Assembly: GCA_937952285.1 (NCBI GenBank)
Contig: CALFZE010000086.1
Span: forward strand, 1 to 42,349
Length of the DNA: 42,349 nucleotides
Reading direction: 5' to 3'
Source: UBA2428 sp002343545
GTDB lineage: Bacteria > Bdellovibrionota > UBA2428
Part shown: positions 8,131 through 15,527 of the stretch, piece by piece
Numbering within the stretch: position 1 is the stretch's first letter
Layout of the letters: each line of letters opens with the position of its first letter
Position numbers and translations under genes: made by a program
The notes under the pieces: generated by a model
The model's input: the letters and a program-made list of their open reading frames with translations, nothing else
Told to the model about the DNA's origin: nothing
Database searches by the model: none

Positions 8131-9225
8131 TCAGACGGGGAGCTTCAGGAAGTGCCGGACCGGGCGCGGGAGCAGGGTCGTCAGCGGCAGCACGACGCGG
8201 CGGGGCCCTTCCGAAAGGCAGAGCCTTTCGCCGGCCTCGGAGCGCTTGACGGCACGGTCGAGGCGCTTGTTCTCTTCGGCGCTCCACGTTTCGCTCAGGC
8301 GCATCCAGCGGCGGGGCGAGACCTCGCCGCCCGGCGTGGGCTGCGTCAGCAAGCGCGCGAGACGGTCGGCCTGGGCGAGCGACTCGCTCAGCTGAAGGTT
8401 CACGCCCGGGCAGATCTCGCCGAGCGCCGAGCCGAGGGCGAAAGTTCCCGGATAAAAGAAATCCGTGACGCCCACGAGGTGGCGCCGCCAAAGGACTTCG
8501 GCGCCGGGGTTCACCATGAAGAGCGCGCGCCAAGCCGCCGGCCCGCCGCCGCGCGGATTCCGCAGCGACGCGAGCGCGCGTTCGAGCGGGTACTTGGAAG
8601 CGGCGTAAAGCGACAGCACGAAGCCCGAGTCGGCGTGGGGTTCCAGGTAAGCCGCGCAACCTTCGAGGCGCTGAACCTGGCAGGCGTCGACCTGCGCCAG
8701 ACGTCCGAAGGGCAGGCGGATCTCGCAGGCCTCGATGCGCAGGCCTTCCTTCTCGTGGCCCGTGGACCAGAGCGGAAGTTCCATCGGCCCCACCTCGACG
8801 ATGCGCAGGGGCTCGTCGGGGCGCGGATCCTCGATGACCGGAGGCCGCAGGGCCGCGGGCAGCGGCCGTACCTTCACGCCCAGCGAGCGGACGGAAGCGT
8901 CGAGAAGCTCGTTCAGGCGATCTTCCTGGACCCACTTGTCGGCGCGCCATTCGAAACCTTGGAGCGCGAAGCTGTAACGGGGCCCGTCGGGCAAACCCCA
9001 GGACTCGAACTCCGGGGCAAAAGTCAGCAAACTCGGGTCTTGGTTTCCCAGCGCCGCGATCTCGCGCAGGCGAACGAGGTCGGCCGCGCGCAAGCGGGCG
9101 GGCCGGAGCCTCCGCGCTTGCGGGGCGCGAAGCAGCTCGACTTCCCACCCGGCCAACCTCAACTGAGCGGCCGCGACGAATCCGGCGGGACCCGCGGCCA
9201 AGACGCACGCTTTCACGGGTCCCAT
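8131..9225 (-). CDS. FAD/NAD(P)-binding-fold protein, possibly degenerate
   Basis: A 364-aa protein opening with a Rossmann strand-turn-helix: VKACVLAAGPAGFVAAAQLRL continues into AGWEVELL. The dinucleotide motif reads A-A-G-P-A-G at residues 10-15, where active flavoproteins have G-x-G-x-x-G, so the first glycine is replaced. Near the C-terminus, VGVTDFFYPGTFALGSALGE then ICPGVNLQLSESLAQADRLA resembles the second FAD-contact segment of lycopene-cyclase/halogenase-type monooxygenases, again without the usual GDA. It may be an oxidoreductase with altered cofactor contacts. The start at 9225 is the first ATG before the Rossmann fold. It is divergent from the epimerase gene at 9293 by 67 bases. 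Confidence 0.75.
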   Translation of the reverse strand: MGPVKACVLAAGPAGFVAAAQLRLAGWEVELLRAPQARRLRPARLRAADLVRLREIAALGNQDPSLLTFAPEFESWGLPDGPRYSFALQGFEWRADKWVQEDRLNELLDASVRSLGVKVRPLPAALRPPVIEDPRPDEPLRIVEVGPMELPLWSTGHEKEGLRIEACEIRLPFGRLAQVDACQVQRLEGCAAYLEPHADSGFVLSLYAASKYPLERALASLRNPRGGGPAAWRALFMVNPGAEVLWRRHLVGVTDFFYPGTFALGSALGEICPGVNLQLSESLAQADRLARLLTQPTPGGEVSPRRWMRLSETWSAEENKRLDRAVKRSEAGERLCLSEGPRRVVLPLTTLLPRPVRHFLKLPV

Positions 9226-9292
9226 TCTGTCACGATTCCGTCGAATGACAAAGCGTTCGTCTTCGCGAAGTTGCCGGATTATAAGCGTCCGC

Positions 9293-10174
9293 ATGAAAAT
9301 TCTGATTTTGGGCGGAAGCGGTTTCATCGGCACGAATTTGAAGAAGGCCCTCGAGGCGAAAGGCCATTCGGTCGTCGTCGCGAGCCTTCGCCAACGCCAC
9401 TCGGGCTGGGAGTCCGAGCTCATGCGCTGCGATGCCGTCGTGAATCTCGCGGGCGAACCTATCTTCGGCAAGCGCTGGAACATCGACGTCAAGGCGGCCA
9501 TCTACGATTCGCGCGTCGAGGGCACCCGCCGCGTCGTCACCGCCATGGGCGCCGCCCTCAAGAACGGGGGGGGCTCCTGCCGGACCCTCGTGAACGCCTC
9601 CGCCGTGGGCTACTACGGCGCGACGGGCCCCGAAGCCCTCGACGAAAATTCGCCCGCGGGCCCCGACTTCTTGGCCTTCGTTTGCCGGGACTGGGAGGCC
9701 GAAGCGATGCGCGCGGAGACCGAGTTCGGAATCCGCACGGCCGTCGTGCGCACGGGCATCGTGCTCGATCGTCACGGAGGCGCCCTGCAGAAGCTCTGGC
9801 TTCCCTTCTCGCTCGGCCTCGGCGGCCCCCTCGGCATCCTTCGCCGCGGCCGCCAAGGCTTCTCGTGGATCCACCTCGAAGACATCGTCGGGATCTACGT
9901 CCACGCGATCGAGAATTCCCAGGTCCGCGGCCCGCTCAACGGCACCGCCCCCGAAGTCGTCTCGAACGGCGAGTTCTCGAAGGCCTTCGGCCGCGCCCTC
10001 CACCGCCCCGCGCTCTTCCCGCTGCCGGGCCCCGTGCTCTACGCCATGGTCGGCGAGGCTTCGCACTTCCTGCTGACCGGCCAGTACGTTTATCCCAAGC
10101 GCACCCTCGAGAGCGGTTACGCCTTCCGCCATCCGAAACTCGCGCCCGCGCTCGAAAACATCGTGCGGAGCTGA
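9293..10174 (+). CDS. TIGR01777-family NAD(P)-dependent epimerase (YfcH/SDR39U1-like)
   Basis: A 293-aa atypical short-chain dehydrogenase. The N-terminal KILILGGSGFIG supplies GxxGxxG (Gly7, Gly10, Gly13). NLAGEPI, NASAVGYYG with the conserved Ser-Tyr-Tyr region, and VVRTGIVLDRHGGAL are hallmarks of the TIGR01777 group. WIHLEDIVGIYVHAI and the C-terminal PKRTLESGYAFRHPKL complete the family pattern. The true substrate is unknown for most of the group. The start at 9293 is the ATG directly before the Rossmann strand; TATAAG ends eight bases upstream, so the mRNA may have almost no leader. The GH1 gene starts 3 bases after its stop, so the two are probably one transcription unit. Confidence 0.93.
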   Translation: MKILILGGSGFIGTNLKKALEAKGHSVVVASLRQRHSGWESELMRCDAVVNLAGEPIFGKRWNIDVKAAIYDSRVEGTRRVVTAMGAALKNGGGSCRTLVNASAVGYYGATGPEALDENSPAGPDFLAFVCRDWEAEAMRAETEFGIRTAVVRTGIVLDRHGGALQKLWLPFSLGLGGPLGILRRGRQGFSWIHLEDIVGIYVHAIENSQVRGPLNGTAPEVVSNGEFSKAFGRALHRPALFPLPGPVLYAMVGEASHFLLTGQYVYPKRTLESGYAFRHPKLAPALENIVRS

Positions 10175-10177
10175 GGG

Positions 10178-11497
10178 ATGTCGCGCCTCTGGCTATCGTG
10201 CTTCCTCTTGGCGAGTGCCCCGGCCTTCGCCGCCGATCCCTTCTACTGGGGCGTCGGCCATAGCGCCTTCCAAGTCGAAGGTTCCCCTGTCGAGTCGGAC
10301 TGGACGCGTTGGACGCGCATCCCGGGCAAGATCGCGGACGGTTCCAACGCCGACCGCGCGACGGATTTCTGGAAGCGCTACGAAGAGGACTTCGACCTGG
10401 CCAAGACGCTCGGCGCGAACGCCTTCCGGCTTTCCATCGCGTGGGAGCGCTTGGAGCCGAAGAAGGGCGCCTGGGACGAAGACGCCCTTACACACTACGA
10501 GAAGATCGTGCTCGCCGCGCGGGCGCGCGGCCTCGAGCCCGTCGTCACGCTCCATCACTTCGTGCTGCCGGCGTGGCTCGTCGACGAAGGCGGTCTCGAA
10601 TCGAAGGACTTTCCGGGTCTCTTCGCGGCCTACGCCGACCGCGTCGTGCGTCGTCTCTCGAACTCCCCGGCTTCCGTGAAGTGGTGGGTCACGATCAACG
10701 AGCCCATGGTGCTCACGCACGCCGGTTACCTCACGGGCGAGTGGCCCCCGGGGCGCACGAACGACGCCCGCGGCGCCATGCGCGCGGCCGCGAATATGGC
10801 GCGCGCGCATCTCGAGACGGTCCGCCGCGCCCGCACCCTCGGCAACGCCGCGCTCAAGTTCAGCGTCGCCGCGCACTACCGCGTTTTCCAGCCGAAGACG
10901 GATCGAATCTGGCACCGCGCGGCCGCGAAGCTCTCGAACTGGGCCTTCAACTGGCAGTTTCTCGAGGCCGTGCACACGGGCAAGCTCCGCTTCTGGATGC
11001 CCGGCTCGGAGTTCATCCGCGAGACGATCCCGCTGCCGGACGGGCGCAGCTCGCTCGATTACGTCGGGCTGAACTACTACGGTCGCATGATCACCGAGCT
11101 CGGCTTCGACGCGCCCTTCGTCAAGGTTTCGGAAGGCCCGGGTCCCAAGAACGACCTGGGTTGGGAAATGTATCCCGAAGGCCTCTCGATCGCGCTCAAG
11201 GAACTGCACGACGGCTTGGGCCTGCCGATCTTCGTCACGGAAAACGGCGTCGCCGACGCGCTCGACGACAAGCGGCCGAACTTCGTCGCGAACCACGTGG
11301 CCGCGCTCAAGTACGCGCAGTCCGAGGGCGTGAACGTCGTGGGTTACCTGCACTGGTCGTTGACCGACAACTTCGAGTGGGCCAAAGGCCTCGTCTCGCG
11401 TTTCGGTCTCGTCGAGGTCGACTACGCGACGCTCGAGAAAAAGCCCCGCGCAAGCTTCGAGACCTACCGAAAAATCATCGAAGAATCGCGAGAGTAA
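10178..11497 (+). CDS. Exported beta-glucosidase-like enzyme (glycoside hydrolase family 1)
   Basis: A 439-aa retaining glycosidase acting on beta-linked glucosides, galactosides or similar. It has the acid/base Glu175 in VTINEPMV and the nucleophile Glu355 in FVTENGVAD. FYWGVGHSAFQVEGS, RLSIAWERLEP, VTLHHFVLPAWL and GYLHWSLTDNFEWAKGL are standard GH1 blocks. The first 19 residues (MSRLWLSCFLLASAPAFAA) form a signal peptide, so it acts outside the cytoplasm, unlike most bacterial GH1 enzymes. It follows the epimerase gene by 3 bases and is likely translated by coupling, as GAGGG sits right against the ATG. A long palindrome begins 2 bases after the stop. Confidence 0.95.
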   Translation: MSRLWLSCFLLASAPAFAADPFYWGVGHSAFQVEGSPVESDWTRWTRIPGKIADGSNADRATDFWKRYEEDFDLAKTLGANAFRLSIAWERLEPKKGAWDEDALTHYEKIVLAARARGLEPVVTLHHFVLPAWLVDEGGLESKDFPGLFAAYADRVVRRLSNSPASVKWWVTINEPMVLTHAGYLTGEWPPGRTNDARGAMRAAANMARAHLETVRRARTLGNAALKFSVAAHYRVFQPKTDRIWHRAAAKLSNWAFNWQFLEAVHTGKLRFWMPGSEFIRETIPLPDGRSSLDYVGLNYYGRMITELGFDAPFVKVSEGPGPKNDLGWEMYPEGLSIALKELHDGLGLPIFVTENGVADALDDKRPNFVANHVAALKYAQSEGVNVVGYLHWSLTDNFEWAKGLVSRFGLVEVDYATLEKKPRASFETYRKIIEESRE

Positions 11498-11499
11498 AA

Positions 11500-11575
11500 A
11501 AGGCGTCAGGTTCCTTTTGGTTCAGCAGCCGCGTCAAATGACGCAGGCGCTGAACCAAAAGGAACCTGACGCCTT
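11500..11575. repeat. Near-perfect 76-nt palindrome between convergent genes (REP/terminator-like)
   Basis: Bases 11500-11526 are the exact reverse complement of 11549-11575 (27 pairs, core GTCAGGTTCCTTTTGGTTC). Inside, GCGTCA (11531-11536) pairs with TGACGC (11539-11544) around the same centre; the two 4-base segments between stems are mostly unpaired. On either strand the arm ends in AA/TT next to a stop codon: the GH1 stop ends at 11497 and the last base of the right arm is part of the clostripain-like stop. It can act as a two-way terminator. The long, clean symmetry is also typical of REP/REPIN elements moved by RAYT transposases; none is in this window. Confidence 0.8.
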
Positions 11576-13119
11576 CACCACTCGCCCCATTTCGTGCGTT
11601 TGACGGCCTCGAGTTCGGGATAGTCGAAGCTCGTCAGGCCGGCGAGGGGATCGAGGATCGAAAGCCCCGTGTAGCGTTCGGCCTGGCGGCCGATGCCCTG
11701 GGTGAATCCCGCGAAGACGACCGGGTTCTCGGCTCGGCGCGCGCGTACGGCGAAGACATCGGTCTCCAGACGCGCGCGGGATTCCTCGCCCAAGCGGGCG
11801 CCGTTCGGGTCGAGCCAATAGAAGTTGAAGATCCCCTGCGAGACCGTGAACGGGTGCAAGTAAAGTCGCCGACGCACCGTCCGCGAAGGCCACTCGCGTC
11901 CCTTCGGGCCCGCGACGAAGCGCTCCGGCGCGAGCTCCTTCGGCAAGCGCGCGAGATTCACCGTATCGGCTTGGTGCCCCGCGCGCCAGTCGTCGTAGCC
12001 GTAGACGAGACGCGCGTTCTCGACGGGGGCCCTCGCCCGCACGCGCGGGACGACGCGTTCGCGACGGCTCTGGCGCAGCTCGAGCGTCGAGACGAGCGTG
12101 CGCGCGGCCGCGCTCCCCTTCGACTCGAGCGCCTCGGCCAAGCCTCCCAGGTCCAGGAGATCCGCTTTTTCCATCGCGAGCGAAGCTCGACGGCGTCCGA
12201 GCTTGCGCTCGAGCGCGTCGGCTCCGCCGCCCTTGATCTCGGCCCAGAGTTTTTCGAGCGGCGAAGCCAAGGCCTCGAGGCGACCCGGATCGACGACGCT
12301 GATCGTCGCGGCCGATCGTTCCCGGGCGTGCCGCTGCCGGCCCTGGCGTTCGAAGGAGTACGAGGCCAGAAACTTGTCGGCGAGCTCCGTCGCGACGGCC
12401 TTCGCGTCCGAAGGTCCCTCGGCGAGCACCTCGAGCGCCTCGAAGGGCGAGGCCTCGGTGAACTCGGCTTCCTCGGAGGCGACCAGCCAGTCCGCCGTCC
12501 CGCGGAACTCGAAGAGCGTCTCGAAGTTCGCCATGAAGCAGGCGTCGAGCCAAAGGATGTCGAAGGGTTTTTTGGCCGTCGTCCGGCGCGGCGCGGCCGC
12601 CTCGAAGGCCGCGCGCCACGCCGAGACGGACACCCGGTCCATCCCCGCGTAGGCCTCGCCGTGACCGTAGACGACGAGCACCCGGCGCGCCGCGGCCCGC
12701 GCGAAGGCCTTGCGGAAGAAATCCTTGAGGAAGGCCCCCGACGTGAGCGGATCCTCCTCCGCGGCGGCGGAGAGGCGGCGGGTCGCGAGCTCACCCGCGA
12801 CCTTAAGTCCGGCGTAGGGCGCCTTCGAGAAGAGCGGATCCCAGGCGGCCAAACGCGTCGACTTGGGATCGGCGTGGTAGCTCACGCGACGGTCCGGGAG
12901 CTCGCGGAGCACCGAGATCCGGTAGCGATCGTTCGGGTCGGAGAACGCGAGCTCGAGCAGGTTGCGATCGATCGCGGCCTGCTCCTCGGCGGCCATGCCG
13001 CGCCCCAGGAAGACGACGCCGACGTCCCAGTCGTCCGCCCGCGCCGCCACCGATCCGGCGAGCGCGAGCGCCGCCAGGCCTCGGAAGATCCTCCGGAAAG
13101 AGCGCGACGCCGGTCCCAT
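11575..13119 (-). CDS. Exported clostripain-like cysteine peptidase (family C11, clan CD)
   Basis: A 514-aa protein with a signal peptide (RRIFRGLAALALAGSVAARA, ending near residue 28). The clan CD dyad is visible: His153 in VLVVYGHGEAYAG and Cys194 in FDILWLDACFMANFE, each following a hydrophobic strand as in clostripain. LDACFM is characteristic of the C11 family. Such enzymes cut after Arg or Lys and often self-process. SEEAEFTEASPFEALEVL after the Cys corresponds to the C11 substrate-pocket region. The start at 13119 has GGAG about five bases upstream. It begins 8 bases after the stop of the lipoprotein gene at 13128, so they form an operon. The C-terminal 200 residues are beta-rich and unassigned. 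Confidence 0.87.
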   Translation of the reverse strand: MGPASRSFRRIFRGLAALALAGSVAARADDWDVGVVFLGRGMAAEEQAAIDRNLLELAFSDPNDRYRISVLRELPDRRVSYHADPKSTRLAAWDPLFSKAPYAGLKVAGELATRRLSAAAEEDPLTSGAFLKDFFRKAFARAAARRVLVVYGHGEAYAGMDRVSVSAWRAAFEAAAPRRTTAKKPFDILWLDACFMANFETLFEFRGTADWLVASEEAEFTEASPFEALEVLAEGPSDAKAVATELADKFLASYSFERQGRQRHARERSAATISVVDPGRLEALASPLEKLWAEIKGGGADALERKLGRRRASLAMEKADLLDLGGLAEALESKGSAAARTLVSTLELRQSRRERVVPRVRARAPVENARLVYGYDDWRAGHQADTVNLARLPKELAPERFVAGPKGREWPSRTVRRRLYLHPFTVSQGIFNFYWLDPNGARLGEESRARLETDVFAVRARRAENPVVFAGFTQGIGRQAERYTGLSILDPLAGLTSFDYPELEAVKRTKWGEW

Positions 13120-13127
13120 CGGACTCC

Positions 13128-14513
13128 TTAGAGCGGGCGATCCGGGTTGTCTTCCTCGCCGTTGATACCGATGAGGTTGTCGCTGTCCATGAGCTGGATC
13201 ATCTGCGGGTAACTCATCGAGCGGCCCGAGCTTCCCCACGCGTCGATCGCGCTCAGGAGCGTGTTCGTCGAGGGATCGATCGCCGTGAAGTAGGTCGCGA
13301 GCCCGTTCGTGATGATATCGAGATTCTTCGTGCCGCGCGGATCCGCCGGCGATTCCTTACGCTTGAAGAACATCGAGTTGTAGTACGAATAGGTCGAGCA
13401 TCCGTTCATGAAGTGGATCTGGTAGCGATCCTTCGGCATCTCGATCTTGAACTTGTTGAGGCGCTCGATCTTGTCGAGGTCGAGGTTGGCGCCGAGGCCC
13501 GAGTGGCCCGCGTAAACGAAGACGCTCGCCGTCTCGAGCGCGTCCTTCAGGAAGGCCTGGAAGACCCGGCCCGAATCGAGCTCGGAGTTGCCGAAGACGA
13601 CCCGCACCGTGATCTTCGCGTTCTTCGCCTGCTTCGTGAACTCCTCGACCCACGGGAGCCCGCGTTCCATCACCGTCGGCTGGCCGTAGCGCTCGACCTC
13701 GACGCGATCCCAGACGCGGGACTTGTACCCGGCCTGGCGGAGGCGCGCGGCGATCGCGCGCCAGTTCGTCGCGTTGTAGTCGCGCGACCGAACGGGATCG
13801 TAGACGCCGCCCCACGGGTTATCGAGGCCCATGAGCACGTCGACGCGGATCTCGCCGTTATGCACGAGATCGCGGTACTGCGGGTACTTGGCGCGGGAAT
13901 TGGGGAGGCGCTTGAGCTTGGCTTCGATGCGCGCGTAGTGCTCGCCTTCCTTCAGGCCGCAACCGGGGTTGCGGGGATTCCAGAAGTACCAGTGGTAGGT
14001 GTCCAGGTCGTAGTGCGGATCCGTGCAGGGGTTCGGGCGCAGCTGGCCGTTCTTGTTCCCCTGCGCGAAGATGCGCGTCGGATCGAAGGGCAAGAGAATC
14101 GGGATCTGCGTCGTGCCCGCGGCTTCTTGCGCGACGATGATGCCCCGGTAATCGTAGTCGATGCGCCAACCGCCGGCGGCGGGCCGCACGCTCACGTTCG
14201 AGATCTGGTGACCGCGCTTGGGGATGGCCGTGAACGAGAAGGACTGGGTCATCGTGCCGAAGAGGTGGGCGACCTGCTTCTCGACGAGAGCTTCGGCCTG
14301 TTCCGGCGTCGGTCGCATACCGCCCGCGAGCACGTAAAAGGAATAGCTCATCTCGGCCTCGGAGGAGTCCTTGGCAAAGTAGAGCTTCCGCTCGCCGTTG
14401 TGAGCCGGACGCTGCGGCGACGCGACTTCCCGCGTCTCGTATACCGTCCCCGACGTCGCGCAAGCCGACAAGAGGATCCCCATGAAACCCGAACCCAGAA
14501 GTCGTTTCGTCAT
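13128..14513 (-). CDS. Lipoprotein with caspase-like His/Cys pair, 461 aa
   Basis: The lipobox LLSAC anchors the protein at Cys18. The N-terminal half (residues about 40-240) is of unknown family, with several cysteines (Cys163, Cys185). The C-terminal half looks like a clan CD fold: strand ITVRVVFGNSE, then ASVFVYAGHSGLGANLDLD with His337, then YQIHFMNGCSTYSYYNSMF with Cys372. The His-Cys spacing is 35 residues, against 41 in the neighbouring clostripain-like protein, and both residues follow hydrophobic strands. It could be a peptidase or an inactive partner of its neighbour. It is the first gene of a two-gene operon and divergent from the EamA gene. The assignment rests on motif shape only. 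Confidence 0.8.
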   Translation of the reverse strand: MTKRLLGSGFMGILLSACATSGTVYETREVASPQRPAHNGERKLYFAKDSSEAEMSYSFYVLAGGMRPTPEQAEALVEKQVAHLFGTMTQSFSFTAIPKRGHQISNVSVRPAAGGWRIDYDYRGIIVAQEAAGTTQIPILLPFDPTRIFAQGNKNGQLRPNPCTDPHYDLDTYHWYFWNPRNPGCGLKEGEHYARIEAKLKRLPNSRAKYPQYRDLVHNGEIRVDVLMGLDNPWGGVYDPVRSRDYNATNWRAIAARLRQAGYKSRVWDRVEVERYGQPTVMERGLPWVEEFTKQAKNAKITVRVVFGNSELDSGRVFQAFLKDALETASVFVYAGHSGLGANLDLDKIERLNKFKIEMPKDRYQIHFMNGCSTYSYYNSMFFKRKESPADPRGTKNLDIITNGLATYFTAIDPSTNTLLSAIDAWGSSGRSMSYPQMIQLMDSDNLIGINGEEDNPDRPL

Positions 14514-14613
14514 GCCTTGATCATCGCCCGATTTTCTCCGCCCGGGGAAATTTCGAGCGGCGACGATTTGACGAGACGGGTGCCAAGCCCCACGTTAGAG
14601 CCTTTCTCACCCC

Positions 14614-15498
14614 ATGGACGTCTCGATTTTCTTGGCCCTCGCCTCGAACCTTCTCTTTACCGCCTCGAGCCTCGGCTACCGCCACGTCTCCCGCCGAAGC
14701 TCGGCGCTTTGGATGAACAGCCTGAAGACCGTGGTCGCCGCCGTGGGCTTCTCCGCGGTTACGCTCGCCGTCGGAGGCTTCGGCGCGTCGCTCGCGGCGA
14801 AGTCCACGCTCCTCGTGCTCGTGCTGAGCGGCGCGATCGGCCTCGCCATCGGCGATACCTTCCTGCTCAAGTCCATGGCCGCCATCGGATCGGCGCGCAC
14901 GCTCATCCTCTTTTCTTTCCATCCCATTTGGACGGGTTTCTTCGCTTACCTCTTTTTGGGCCAATCCCTGCGGGGGTCCCAGATGCTCGCCGTGCTCTGT
15001 CTCATGGGCTGCCTTTACGCCCTCGCGTCCGAACGCGACGACGCCGGCCGACGTGCGTGGTCGCCGGGCGCGCTCGCCCTCGGGCTCATCGCGGTCACGC
15101 TCGATGCCACCGGCGTCCTGCTGACCCGCTACGCCTTCGACACGACGCCGGGCCTCGGCATCTTCGAGACCAACGCCGTGCGCTGTCTCGGCGCCGTGCT
15201 CGGCCTGGGGCTTTTGTCGCCGTGGATGCGCGCCGACGTCCGCGGAGGATGGCGCGCCCTCGAGCGCCGCGAGCGCTGGCTCGCCGTCGGCGTTTCCTTC
15301 ACGGGAACTTTCCTGAGCCTGTCGCTCTGGCTCACGGCCCTGCGCACGGGCCCGCTCGCGGTGCTGAGCGCGATCGCGGGCGCCGGGCCGCTCTTCGCGA
15401 CCCTGCTCGAGTCCCTCATCGACCGCAAAGCGCCGACCCGCGCCCTCTGGCTCGCGCTCGGATTCTTCGCGGCCGGCTTCGCCTTGCTGCAGCTTTAG
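14614..15498 (+). CDS. EamA/DMT-family transporter
   Basis: A 294-aa inner membrane protein with about ten hydrophobic helices in two EamA repeats of five. The first repeat contains GAIGLAIGDTFLLKSMAAIG and ILFSFHPIWTGFFAYLFLGQ, the second FLSLSLWLTALRTGPLAVLS and AGAGPLFATLLESLIDRKAP; the Pro and Glu near the end of each repeat's fourth helix are usual for the family. DMT transporters export or exchange small metabolites such as amino acids; the substrate cannot be read from sequence. It begins 100 bases from the divergent lipoprotein gene. No convincing ribosome site is seen before the ATG. Its stop is 29 bases from the convergent gene at 15528. Confidence 0.93.
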   Translation: MDVSIFLALASNLLFTASSLGYRHVSRRSSALWMNSLKTVVAAVGFSAVTLAVGGFGASLAAKSTLLVLVLSGAIGLAIGDTFLLKSMAAIGSARTLILFSFHPIWTGFFAYLFLGQSLRGSQMLAVLCLMGCLYALASERDDAGRRAWSPGALALGLIAVTLDATGVLLTRYAFDTTPGLGIFETNAVRCLGAVLGLGLLSPWMRADVRGGWRALERRERWLAVGVSFTGTFLSLSLWLTALRTGPLAVLSAIAGAGPLFATLLESLIDRKAPTRALWLALGFFAAGFALLQL

Positions 15499-15527
15499 CG
15501 CTCGTTCCGCGAGAGGAAACGGCCCGC

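Noticed and set aside
8152..10263. A 703-codon plus-strand frame over the FAD-like and epimerase genes
   Set aside because: It covers the minus-strand FAD-like gene and an off-frame part of the epimerase, and the translation ends in Arg/Pro-rich low-complexity sequence.
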